NCBI RefSeq assembly: GCF_032854445.1
Contig: NC_088306.1
Location: 14,071,386 to 14,135,385, forward strand
Length of the DNA: 64,000 nucleotides
Direction of reading: 5' to 3'
From: Liolophura sinensis
Taxonomy: Eukaryota > Mollusca > Polyplacophora > Chitonida > Chitonidae
Positions 53,977 to 64,000 of this stretch are shown here, piece after piece. The notes under the pieces were generated by a model that was not told the origin of the DNA, searched no databases, and saw only the letters and a program-made list of their open reading frames with translations. Every line of letters begins with the position of its first letter. Position 1 is the first letter of the stretch. The translations under genes and the position numbers were made by a program.

Positions 53977-54607
53977 TTTTAGCACGTGTGGACTTCAACC
54001 ACGCAGTATAGTCCTGTTATAAAATTGATCTACTACTAATCATGCAAGGGCCCAACTGCTCATGGAAATGCGGATTGTTAACCAACCTCTTGTGAATGGC
54101 TTGCTATAACACCGGCAAATTAACAAACCCCCTCATGCGATAATCAGCTGGGTTAACCATTAGGAAGTAACTATAGAGGCAATGAGTCGGTGTTAATTGG
54201 CCCCGTTTCGTAATGGTCTTGTACCTACACCACACGAGTTTTCATCTGTAAAGATCCACGTGGTTAACAAATGACTGACTCCTTGAATGGCATCGAAGGA
54301 TGTCGCAAATATATTGTTTAGACAATTTCCTTGGTCAGTCTGCCAGTTACCTTAGTTTAGTCGCGTGAACTGGTAGCTATATGCCCTTTGGTAGGAAAAG
54401 TTCGTATGTCTTTCTTTTGAAACCTCTCATTCGGTCCACCGAGATCCTTATGAATTATCTCTTCTTGAGAGTAGTTTGTGGTAAACGCAATTCTGCTTAA
54501 ACCATCACAACAGAAACGAGAATTAACTAACGATATAATCCGTTATTTTGGTCAGTCCTGGGCACATCTTTTTGAACGTGTATGTAGACGTTACAGTTCG
54601 TTCCGTT

Positions 54608-54708
54608 GTTCTATATCCTCCGTTCCTGTATATCCTCCGTTCTTATATATCCTCCGCTCTTGTATATCCCCCGTTCTTGTATACCCTCCGTTCTTATATA
54701 CCTGCTTA
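54608..54708. repeat. 18-bp pyrimidine-rich repeat upstream of ITPR-like exon 1
   Basis: Five to six units of TATATCCTCCGTTCTTG type, about 0.65 kb upstream of the start codon. Confidence 0.8.
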
Positions 54709-55963
54709 TCCTTCTATGTCTCATGCAAATATAAACACAAGTTAGTCAAGGAAACGCAAACACATTTGTACCCCTATCTACGATCGAAAGTCTTTCAGGT
54801 ATAAGTTTACATACATATCGGCATTTTCCACTGTCCTGTGGTCTTACTGAGTTTGACAGCACTGTCTGTACTGCATATAGACAACCCCGTTATTCCCTTT
54901 AGCGACCTCGTATGTGATAGCCTTTAACACGCGTTAGAGCGACAATCGCGCACGGGAGTCACGCGAAGCCGGCCGGAACGGATTAGGCTTTAACACAGCT
55001 ATGGGCAAAGGTCGACAGGTCCACAACTGTGCTTGCCTGCCCTGGGTTACCAAATATGACATGGATCGCAGTTATGCACAGACTACTCACTCATTGGTTT
55101 ATCTGGAACTAGCACGAACTTGTCCCTGGTCAATGAAAGCCTACAGGTATTTTTTCACGCGGCTAACGTCGATTTGTCTTGTTCTGCGTGGCCGTTGCTA
55201 GCAACGCTTGGTCATGGTCACTCACTAACCCCTCGTTGTGGCGGGGTGTGGAGAGAAGGGGACGAGTGGATTTGTAGAATAGCCTTTTCCAGCTGACCAA
55301 CACTGGCTTGCCATTGATTACATTACTGACCGTAAAAAAGTATTGCCTTGTATGTATAGGTAGTGTGAAAATGATTCTTTACATGTATGAACTGTTGCGG
55401 GTTAGTATAGCATTTGCTACGTTGGTCTGCTGTAAACGATCTCCTGCCAACGGCCTGAACTGACTAAGATGGCACGATAAGTTCAAAGGACAGAATAAGC
55501 AGGTCTATATATAATCACACAAACAATCTGCCTTCCCTGTACTGTGAATATTATAATGGACGGACGAGAATGTATTTGTACGTAGAACCAATAGCTGTCT
55601 CCAGCTAGTATGTCTCATCAAGATGATATTTGAGAGTTTGTGATGATTCAGTGATTGATTGTGTGAAGGAATGATTTACTTACTGACTGAATGGCTCCTT
55701 AATTGATGAATAGATGATCAAATGAACAGACTGATTGATGAATGGATGGATGGATGAATTGAGTGATTGAGGATTGACTAATTCATTGATTTATTGAAGC
55801 GCCTTCGATCGCTGATTCCGTTCGAATCCAGGGAGCTGATTCACAAACGGCATACGGCATTTTTTTATCGTACATTTGTCGTACGATATTTTGTACGTCA
55901 CTATTAACGTACCATTGTCCTATATGTTGTGATTATTGTATGTGTATGACATATTTGAGAAAC

Positions 55964-56214
55964 GGGTCCTCCGTGGCCGAGGGGGTTAGCAATGAACAAG
56001 GACCCTCTCACCAATGCGGTCGCTGGGAGTTCAAGTCCAGCTCATACTGGCTTTCACTCCGACTGTACGTGGGAAGGTTTTCTAGCAACCTGCGGATGGT
56101 CGGGGATTTCCCCCCGTGTCTGTCCGGTTTCCTCCCACCAAAATTCCTGCCGCCGTCGTAAAAGTGATATATTCTTGAGTGCTGCGTAAAACATCAATCA
56201 AATAAAGACATAAA
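55964..56214 (+). mobile_element. SINE family A, full length
   Basis: Head TCCGTGGCCGAGGGGGTTAGC, B box GAGTTCAAGTCC, body, core and tail ACATCAATCAAATAAAGAC. Confidence 0.88.
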
Positions 56215-56946
56215 TCCTTGACCTTGTCTTGCTGCTTCAGCTGTGGTTTCGAGTGAAGGCGCTTGTCTAAGTATCCGGGCAAAGGCGTTGTTTTACTGCA
56301 GGCGTTCAGGTTCCATTTTTTAAATTCATGGCCACCGTCGTGAGGTAATTCTTTTGTACGGCGCTAGGCATCACTAAAATACATCAATACCTCCACTGAT
56401 CGATTGATGTTTGTCTCTCAAATATCAACGGTCACTAGGCTTGAGAGTTCAATTCTCATTCTTCAGACTCTTTCCACAGAAGAACTTCATATTTACGCCA
56501 TCGGAGAGCGAATTGTAGAGCTTAAGTTTGACTGTATGTCTTCAAAGTGAAACGCACAACCATTAACGAGTGAAATATTCATGAAGGAAGGTGCAGTAAG
56601 AGAACCGTTACTTGAATTATTCACCGGAACCAGGCGTATTGATTTGCTCACACCACGGACCTGTATAATTTAATAAAAAGCTTTAGGTATATACAGTGCA
56701 AATGAGTTTATTTCTTGGACAGCGAAACACGAGACGCTTGGTGTTGTTTCTGAATATGGTGTATATGATGTGGAGTAACATCTTCTTGGGGCTTAAAATT
56801 GGTTTTAAACAACGGTTTTCCAAAGCCTCCATGGAGGATGAGGAATTTCCTCAGACTGAGGCATTTCCTCAGTCTGAAAATTAAGTAGCTTGCTGTGGTA
56901 ACGTCAATGGTGATAGCTGTTAAAACAACTCTGTTGGTGGTGGTGT

Positions 56947-56977
<31 letters not shown>

Positions 56978-57321
56978 GGGACCCGAACTGATGGCGCTAC
57001 GCTGGTCCCGCGTTCCCAGTATGTTCATGGATGACGTCATTTCCGAATTATGCCAACAACTGACGGAAAATATGCATAAAATAGAGGGATTATTAAGAAA
57101 TATAAAAATGTGCCTCAAAAATGAAAAAAAAAATCTCATTTTTTGGTAGAACATATTCTTCTTTACTTAAAACCCTACGTCTCATTTCACAGTACCATTT
57201 CATGTATCCTTTAAGAAAAAACCCGTTTCAGTTACAACACAAATGTTAGTAGAAAGTTTTAAGTTACTATTTGTTTATCTGTGGGCAATGATAAGTGACT
57301 CTAACCTCAACACCTGAATAG

Positions 57322-57552
57322 CGGCTTGTTTCACAAAACCATATCTCGCTGAAGTCCAAAACTTGAATATCCTTTACAAAACAAAATGTTTGAAGCTAAA
57401 TGCTTTAATTTGGCTGAAAACTGCACTAGCCTACTATGCCACGTATGCTGGTCGTTAAACTTTTATTGATTCGACGCAATGTATATGAAAGTATAATTTA
57501 GTTGGGTTACTAGTTTAAGCAACAGGTCGATATTGATTCGTGAAACGGGCCT
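57322..57552. mobile_element. Short MITE-like element
   Basis: Ends GGCTTGTTTCACAAAAC and, reversed, AGGCCCGTTTCACGAATC form imperfect inverted repeats 231 bp apart. No coding capacity. Confidence 0.45.
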
Positions 57553-58883
57553 CAGCTCTCAACCTGAAGTGTTAAACACCATGATGAACATAGCGTGCTG
57601 AGATATTTTAAAATGAATATACACCCGCTACTTTTTAATTCAGGGTAATGTTATTTTTCCTCTTATGCGTGCGTAGAAATTATTTAAACAGAAAACTTTC
57701 CGTGTTAGAGAATAAATCCGACAACTCATTGCGCGCATTGTGTTGCTTAATAATTTACTGACTGGGGGATTCATATTTTGTTGACGATCCACTTCGTTAT
57801 ATGTCTGTATACGTCAAGGCATGTAATCAAGTGTCACATCGCGGAATGTCTAAACCACGGCATAGTGTTAATCTCTGAAGCTTTTGGTGATCGTCAAACA
57901 TTTTCTTGTTCTCGCACGCCTGACTCGTGGCGAGCTTAATCATGTAATGGAAGAATTCTTAGTATGTAAATCTACTCCACCACTTGTTGTTTAAGATAAA
58001 AAGCACAAGGGATTTATGGTTGTACGGTGGGTGTGGGTGTCAAGGGAGATGGGGTAAAGTGGTTCATTTGCAGGTGTCACAAAGAGGACACGTGCGCTTA
58101 GCTATGCAAGACCACAGACAGCCGGGCACTTGCGCTTTTAATCACAAATATGACAATTAATGGCGTAGACACGGGAGTTATAATTAACCACGTAATCCGG
58201 CTTTACATACATGTCCAAACCTAAGTTTTGTTGAAGTTCACATATGCTGCGCAGATTGTTAAATTGGATTAACATACTGTAGCTTCTAGTTATTATAAGC
58301 CATACTTCTCAGAAAATCCGTCAATTATGTTACCTAATGGAACCTAAACACAGACGACATTATTCTAATTTTAGCAAAAAATATCCCTGTAAAATGAATT
58401 AAAGTATGACGCATACAGGCACAAAGGGAGATAATCGCGAACCATTAGCCTAAAAGTACTGCTTTAGATTTCTCTGTCGATAAACCTGATCGTCTATATC
58501 CCCATGCAAAACGCAAAAGCAGTGCTTTAAATTAACGACCAATCATATGAATAAACAAACCTTTCTTTTTGTGGGATTCTTCTGGCACTTAAAATAACTG
58601 AACTAAATGATTTTGGATGGATAAATTAAACGCTCACTACTAAAACCGTGTTCAGCATGCCGTGTAAATATTTGCAATCCAGTTTCCAGCCAGCTTTCTC
58701 CATGTTCAACCAATCAAACATTCAAGTCAGATTATAACAATAACACTTGTAAGAATAGGCGTCCCTGACGTTCAATTATATAAAATTATATAGTACGTAC
58801 AATATTAACCGACTGTACAACTGGTGCGTCTATTAGTTTGACAACACATGTGATGTGACTGCATTTTATGTGACTACATACGT

Positions 58884-59030
58884 GCGCCGTACGTGGGAAG
58901 GTCTGGCAACAACCTGCTGATGGTCATGGGTTTTCTCCTGGCTCTGCCCGGTTTGCTTCCACCATAATGCTTACCGCCGTCGTATAAGTGAAATAATCTT
59001 GAGTACGGCGTAAAACACCAATGAATTAAG
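58884..59030 (+). mobile_element. SINE family A, 5'-truncated, left half of a tail-to-tail pair
   Basis: Starts in the body at CCGTACGTGGGAAGGTCTGG and ends in the tail near 59030. Confidence 0.85.
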
Positions 59031-59188
59031 TAGATTTGATTTGATTCGTGTTTTACGCCGCACTCAAGAACATATCACTTATACGACGGCGACCAGCATC
59101 ATGGTGGGAGGAAACCAGGCAGAGCCCGGGGGAAACCCACGAACATCCGCAGGTTGCTGACAGACCTTCCGACTTATGGCCGGAGAGG
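59031..59188 (-). mobile_element. SINE family A, 5'-truncated, right half of a tail-to-tail pair
   Basis: Tail begins near 59031 and the body runs to GGCCGGAGAGGA. Together with the left half it forms an inverted repeat with almost no spacer. Confidence 0.85.
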
Positions 59189-60616
59189 ATGTAAATAAAC
59201 ATAAACTAACACAAGCAGTGATTCAAATATGAGGTGACTGTATATGCCAGTGTTAATGAGTAGGTGTGAAACACAAATCGAATAAATAAGAGAAAATATA
59301 TCTAGGCGGGACCAAGGTGGCCATGGAAATTCCTGATCCTATCGACACAGGGTAGATATGGTTGTGTGTATCCCCTGATTCAAATTCGATTGTGCAAAAG
59401 TGTTAGCTATTACACGTATATCTTTATCAAATGAAATATAATATTCAAGATTTTAGCAGAACACCAAAGCCAATGTCAATGTCAAAAGCCAAGTACAACA
59501 ACAAGGGGTATCGTTAGTATTTAACATAATGTTACATGATTTTTTGGACTAAATAGAGAAGTAAAGGTATGGCCTAAAGTTAAGTCTAAAATCAGTTTTG
59601 CCCCAGATCCTCGCTCGCTAAGGCAGGGATGGACACAGGGTCTGATTTTGCCCGTCAGAAAAACTCTTCTAAAAAATCAAATGAGCAAAAATATGAAGGA
59701 GTCAAAATGTTTCTTAACAGAACATGTATTATTAAATTTGTACTTAATATTTATAGTGTCACTGATATATTCATTTCATAGCAAAGTAGTTATAAAATTT
59801 CACAGTTATTTCACAGTTTCTAGAAAATCGGTCGAGTATAGTCACATGGTTATAAAGATAGGGAACATGACGGTGGATTATAATACCGACCTAAAAACAT
59901 AATACAGACAAAATAAACTTTGCAAGAGATAAATAATATCATTACAGAAACATTCAATACATTACTACAGAAACATAAGCATGGTTTGATTGTTACGCTC
60001 CCTGAGTTTACCAAGACACTATGCTCCGTCTATCACCTTTCCATTTTCTGTTTAATCTCAAAACAGTTTTCTGAAAGACTTAACGGGAAATACTATACAA
60101 AATGGAGTAAGCATAAATGTAAAGACCATTGGAAACCTGTACCGTATCTGAAAATAACTTTACTTTTTGTGTTAAATATTTTTCTTAGTTAAGTGCAATC
60201 AAATTATTTGATTGCATGGTAGGCTTTATGGATCATGTTGATAACGATATATATCGAAGCTACGTCCTTAATGACATAACGTCGTTTTTTCTGGCCCTTA
60301 GACAGGAATTTAATATTAGATTCGTTCTATTGTGCAAAGGTGCATATGGCATCAGTAAAGTCCAATTTTTTCAGGTCTAAGCATAAAGGTGTACAGAACG
60401 TTGTGTGACCTTATTTATCAATAAGTGTTCCATAAAGGCTACCCTACAATCGACATATTTGACTGTAAATCATTCAAAATGTTTTAAAATAGGTAGAAGT
60501 AGGTCTAATTTCTTGTATAGTTTAAACGGTCTTCTATTGATGCCTATTTCCTTATAATGTTTTCCCCTTTTTCCAATTCACACCAGTTTAGTTCACTGAG
60601 TGATGAAGTAGAACAT

Positions 60617-63600
60617 TCAGGTTAAACACCCATCTACGCTGACGTTCTCTTTGATCTGGTCCAACTCTTGCATACAAACGCTGTCACTAAGCTTGTTAAG
60701 TTTTGTACTGAACAGCTGATTCGTTTCTTCGACGACAACATTTTCTTGGCATTGTGTCAGTGCGTTTGCAGAGCTATTTTGGTCCTGCCTTGACATATCC
60801 AATGCGCTTGATGATCGACTCGTTTTTGTCAGGGAGCGCCTCAACTTCATCCACCAATCAGAATCGCCTCTTTCAAGGTACGCGTGTGTCTTCAGAAACA
60901 ACGACAAATCTTCGTCTTCGATACTGGACGGAATGAGATCTTCTGTCGTGATAACAATGAGACTGTTATTGTTTTCTCTCAAAGTCCTTTCGTAAGCAAT
61001 TCTCAACAAAAACAGGGGCCATTCGTTGGCCACAAAAGCTGTGGACAATACGAGAAGCACGTATCGACAACTAGACACCCCGTGAACCATATTGTCTTGA
61101 ATCGGATCACCGGGAATGAAATGGAGATCGGACAGCCTGGTACTGAAACCGTCTGCCTCCAGTTTACACCTTAGGTCATAAAAAGACCATTGAAAATCGC
61201 TGGCGTCGTATGCGATGTAGACATCATATAGACAACTTTGTGAACTTTCCGAAACACTAAGTGACTGCAGACATATATCCCACCAAGGCGATGACTCTTC
61301 AATGTTGGAAGACCATTCTCTCGCACTTGTAAGATATTTCAACTTTTTGTCCCTTAACACATCCGACTGTCCAATACATTGGTAACGCCGTGTTTTGTAA
61401 AACCGACCGAGACGTGTATTAATACTCCGTAGATTAGTCTTGTTGGCGACGTCTGCAGTGAAAATAACCAGGAAGTGTTTCTTTGCGCGCGCTTTTGTCA
61501 AGCCTTTGTCCAATGCCAAACGACACACTTCCTCCGACAAGAATTTCTCCGTAACCACAGCTACCATTCTAAAGCTACATTTCACCATGTGGGATAAATT
61601 TTGAACACGGGATAAACCAGCAATGAAATCTCTACATGTCACTACTACCAAATTGGAGCGATCATCAGACTGAAAAATAGGAAGAAGTTGTTGCTGGCAG
61701 AATTCGTAATCCTCTTGAGCAACAGCTACAAGTATTTTGATCACTTCGTCTTTCTCGGGATTCGTTGACCTGTCGAATAGTCTGACCATGAAATACGAAT
61801 AAACCAAGGCCCTTAACTCCAGCCTGAGGCAGTAACATACGAAACCTATGATGACTGCCATGACGAAACATGATGTTATCGACATGCAGACCTGGAAATA
61901 CGTCATGTTTTTTCCTCTAACGCAAACAAAGTCAGCGTCGTTCACGCGAATCATAACAGAAATGGTTCTGTCTGATTTTATGCAAAGCACGTCGCTCACG
62001 TCCTTCACACGGTGTTCATTGATCAATAACCATGACTTCAACCACACACTGTGGCAATCACAGTGAAACCGGTTGTTGCTGAGAGTTATCTCCCTTATCC
62101 TGTCCAGTTTGGTGATTAATCGGGGGAGAGTTTGTAACGCGTTATGGTCTAAATACAAATGGCGTAACTTTGGCATGGCCCGTAATACTTCAGGGGGAAG
62201 TTCCTCTAGATTGTTATTAGACAAGTTCAAAGTTTCTATATGACTTAAATAGTCCCTAGGAGTCAGCACCGTTATGTTGTTGTCATTCAAGCGCAAAGTC
62301 AACGTTTCTTTGGGTATATCCTGCGGCAGAGTAACTTTTTGCGAATTCCCACAATCAACCAAGCGATGAGTACTTTGCGCGTACCTGTAGCAGCGACACC
62401 TAGCTGGGCACGTGACATTTACTGCTTGGCAGTACAGGTTGCTGGATTTTTGAGATAATAAAGATTGTTTGAAAAATTCCGCTGGACCAGAGCATTTCCA
62501 CTCCGTGAAGAAGTATTCATCACCCAAAAACGTGTCTTGTGAAGGCGTAGTGTGAACTGAAATGTAATTTAAAAAGTCCACCATTTTGCAATCACACCAA
62601 AGTGGATTTTCTGACAGGTCGAATTTGAAATATATGAGAAGCAGGCGGAATTTTCTTTCCATCTCCATCTCATCCCTGTCGCTGACATTACTTAAAATCG
62701 GAGCTGGAATTGAAGAAATATTGTTACCAGATAGATTTATCGTGCGCTTGTAGTCCTGACGACGCTTCAGCAAGTTTTCTCGAGTTTTGTCATAGTCGTC
62801 CGTTCGTGTAGCTGCTGCGTCATTGAGAATAAAGGTAAAACTATGGATATTAACAGCATTAATTGTATCCAGTAGAGAATTAAATGTGATGTTACAACCG
62901 GATAAATCGACTAAAGTGATTCCTGTTAGGAATATCACACCTTCCGGTAGATAAATCAAGGGATTGTTCTGTAAGTATATTTCATGAAGATAATCGCTGT
63001 CCGTGGGAAGACTGTCTTGATGAATAAAGGTAATCTCATTGTTTTCCAGGTGTAAAGTTCTGAGCTTTCGTAGAGAAGAAAAACTGTCTTCTTCAATCCT
63101 CTTCAGCTTATTGTTGGCAATATTCAAAATTCGAAGCTCTTTTAACGTCCGAAAAATTTCGACATTTATATGTTGAAGCAGGTTTTTTCGTAAATCCAAA
63201 GTTTGCAATTTGCACTCAGACCCTAAACAAAACTGGGGAATACTTCGTAAATTATTGTCACTAATATTTAAGTATGTTAGATCTGTCAGATTTATAAACG
63301 TCTGGGTGCCGATCAATTCTAAACCGTTTTTCACTAACGATAACACATTTAGAGATCCACGAAAGGTAAAATTGATCAGGGACGTTATGTTGTTATGGTC
63401 CAAAACCAGAACAATAGGTGAGGCGTCATCAGGCAACCCTACGAGAAAACTCTTGCGAATTTTCATCAGTTGCAAAGGCATGTGCGTGTGTGATTCCGTG
63501 TCCCACGGGAAATTTGGTGGTGATGTGAAGGAATTTCTGGAGAGATTTAAGTACTGAAGATGTGGAAATCGTTGAAGAAAATTCTCAGGAAGCTGCTCTA

Positions 63601-64000
63601 GTGAAACATTTGAAAGTCTACACATTAACACGTTTTCATATTTGCCTGCTGACGGGAATAATTCGTTAAATCGGTCCTTCAAATTAATGTTCTCGACAGC
63701 AAACGTTTCCAAGTGACGGGATATGACCCTGTGAATACCTCTTGACCTGGGAGGTTCTACTTCCGTCTCATTCAAGATAACCGTAGAAGCGTTTAAACGG
63801 CCCAGAAGCCTATGGACATCAGTGGTTCTGATCTTGCAGTGGTTGAGTGATACCTCGTATAAAGGCATCAATCCAACAGAACAGTTAAGAGCCTCAAATT
63901 TCACCAACTTTGCCACCGGACATTCAACACGTATTGAGGTCAGTTTATAAGATTGCTTAGCATTGACGTGCTCTGCCCCGGTTCCGGGTTGCTTAGACGG
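60617..64000 (-). CDS. Twin-TIR Toll-like receptor, 5' end outside window
   Basis: One uninterrupted frame of 1127 codons, stop TGA at 60619-60617, open through the right edge; no Met start is seen, so the signal peptide is missing. Numbering from the Val at 63916 as 1: leucine-rich repeats about 92-440; LRRCT with CDC at 441-443; LRRNT with C503, C507, C509, C522; further LRRs 537-612; second LRRCT with C619, C621, C645, C665; transmembrane helix about 673-697; first TIR about 727-888; second TIR about 896-1035; 65-residue tail. The LRRCT-LRRNT interior marks the protostome, multiple-cysteine-cluster type. TIR2 keeps box 1 (YDVYIAYDASD, 897-907), Pro-Gly in box 2 (935-936) and a WW box 3 (1021-1022). 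TIR1 has RDFIAG (762-767) instead of RDxxPG. Family role: sensing microbial or endogenous ligands and signalling through TIR adaptors. No introns in 3.4 kb. Confidence 0.95.
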   Translation of the reverse strand, partial: PSKQPGTGAEHVNAKQSYKLTSIRVECPVAKLVKFEALNCSVGLMPLYEVSLNHCKIRTTDVHRLLGRLNASTVILNETEVEPPRSRGIHRVISRHLETFAVENINLKDRFNELFPSAGKYENVLMCRLSNVSLEQLPENFLQRFPHLQYLNLSRNSFTSPPNFPWDTESHTHMPLQLMKIRKSFLVGLPDDASPIVLVLDHNNITSLINFTFRGSLNVLSLVKNGLELIGTQTFINLTDLTYLNISDNNLRSIPQFCLGSECKLQTLDLRKNLLQHINVEIFRTLKELRILNIANNKLKRIEEDSFSSLRKLRTLHLENNEITFIHQDSLPTDSDYLHEIYLQNNPLIYLPEGVIFLTGITLVDLSGCNITFNSLLDTINAVNIHSFTFILNDAAATRTDDYDKTRENLLKRRQDYKRTINLSGNNISSIPAPILSNVSDRDEMEMERKFRLLLIYFKFDLSENPLWCDCKMVDFLNYISVHTTPSQDTFLGDEYFFTEWKCSGPAEFFKQSLLSQKSSNLYCQAVNVTCPARCRCYRYAQSTHRLVDCGNSQKVTLPQDIPKETLTLRLNDNNITVLTPRDYLSHIETLNLSNNNLEELPPEVLRAMPKLRHLYLDHNALQTLPRLITKLDRIREITLSNNRFHCDCHSVWLKSWLLINEHRVKDVSDVLCIKSDRTISVMIRVNDADFVCVRGKNMTYFQVCMSITSCFVMAVIIGFVCYCLRLELRALVYSYFMVRLFDRSTNPEKDEVIKILVAVAQEDYEFCQQQLLPIFQSDDRSNLVVVTCRDFIAGLSRVQNLSHMVKCSFRMVAVVTEKFLSEEVCRLALDKGLTKARAKKHFLVIFTADVANKTNLRSINTRLGRFYKTRRYQCIGQSDVLRDKKLKYLTSAREWSSNIEESSPWWDICLQSLSVSESSQSCLYDVYIAYDASDFQWSFYDLRCKLEADGFSTRLSDLHFIPGDPIQDNMVHGVSSCRYVLLVLSTAFVANEWPLFLLRIAYERTLRENNNSLIVITTEDLIPSSIEDEDLSLFLKTHAYLERGDSDWWMKLRRSLTKTSRSSSALDMSRQDQNSSANALTQCQENVVVEETNQLFSTKLNKLSDSVCMQELDQIKENVSVDGCLT

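Larger units (their letters stand above)
53977..60616. other. Intergenic region between TLR 3' end and ITPR-like 5' end
   Basis: I found no convincing coding exon. It holds an 18-bp pyrimidine-rich repeat (54608-54708), GATT/ATGG-rich low complexity (55640-55800), a full-length SINE (55964-56214), a (GT)nGn run (56941-56980), a small inverted-repeat element (57322-57552) and a tail-to-tail SINE pair (58884-59188). The ITPR-like promoter should lie just above 53976. The TLR 3' UTR should lie just below 60617, with a possible ATTAAA signal at 60314-60309, which is weak. Confidence 0.7.

Noticed and set aside
59648-60192. Two AT-rich plus-strand frames of 84 and 90 codons downstream of the TLR
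   Set aside because: Lys/Ile/Phe-rich composition typical of AT-rich noncoding DNA and no recognisable domain.
63914-63916. GTG as the start codon of the Toll-like receptor
   Set aside because: The frame is open upstream to the window edge and no signal peptide follows; the true start lies beyond position 64000.

Overview
The window is nuclear DNA from an invertebrate animal, most likely a mollusc and probably a bivalve. It has a many-exon gene with canonical GT/AG introns, a protostome-type Toll-like receptor with two TIR domains, and very many tRNA-derived SINEs ending in a conserved 3' core and an (AAAT)n tail. The phylum is an inference from the SINE style and TLR architecture, not from a species match.

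Layout. (1) Positions 67-53976, minus strand: the 5' half of a large gene of the IP3-receptor/ryanodine-receptor superfamily. I assembled 39 exons by eye from splice sites, reading phase and similarity. They join into one open frame of 1373 codons with no stop, from a Kozak-context ATG at 53976 to a phase-0 donor at 66. The rest of the gene, including the channel domain, lies to the left of the window. Exons 1-6 cover the N-terminal beta-trefoil, 7-13 the MIR/second beta-trefoil of the IP3-binding core, 14-22 the first RIH armadillo domain, and 23-39 the helical region into a second RIH domain. Similarity to vertebrate IP3R is clear but low, so this looks like a divergent paralogue, and some IP3-contact residues are changed. 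(2) Positions 16751-20817 and 21018-25003 are near-identical copies separated by exactly 200 N. They look like overlapping contig ends that were not merged, so six exons appear twice; the left copy carries frame-breaking indels. (3) Intron 1 (39376-53890) is gene-free and holds a ten-unit minisatellite with a TGACTCA motif in every unit, an inverted-repeat element with an internal 30-bp minisatellite, and several SINEs. (4) 53977-60616 is intergenic. (5) 60617-64000, minus strand: an uninterrupted reading frame for a twin-TIR Toll-like receptor whose 5' end is beyond the right edge.

The two genes lie in the same orientation about 6.6 kb apart. One would encode an intracellular calcium-release channel and the other an innate immune receptor; nothing in the sequence shows that they work together. 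No tRNA, rRNA, CRISPR array or transposase gene was found.
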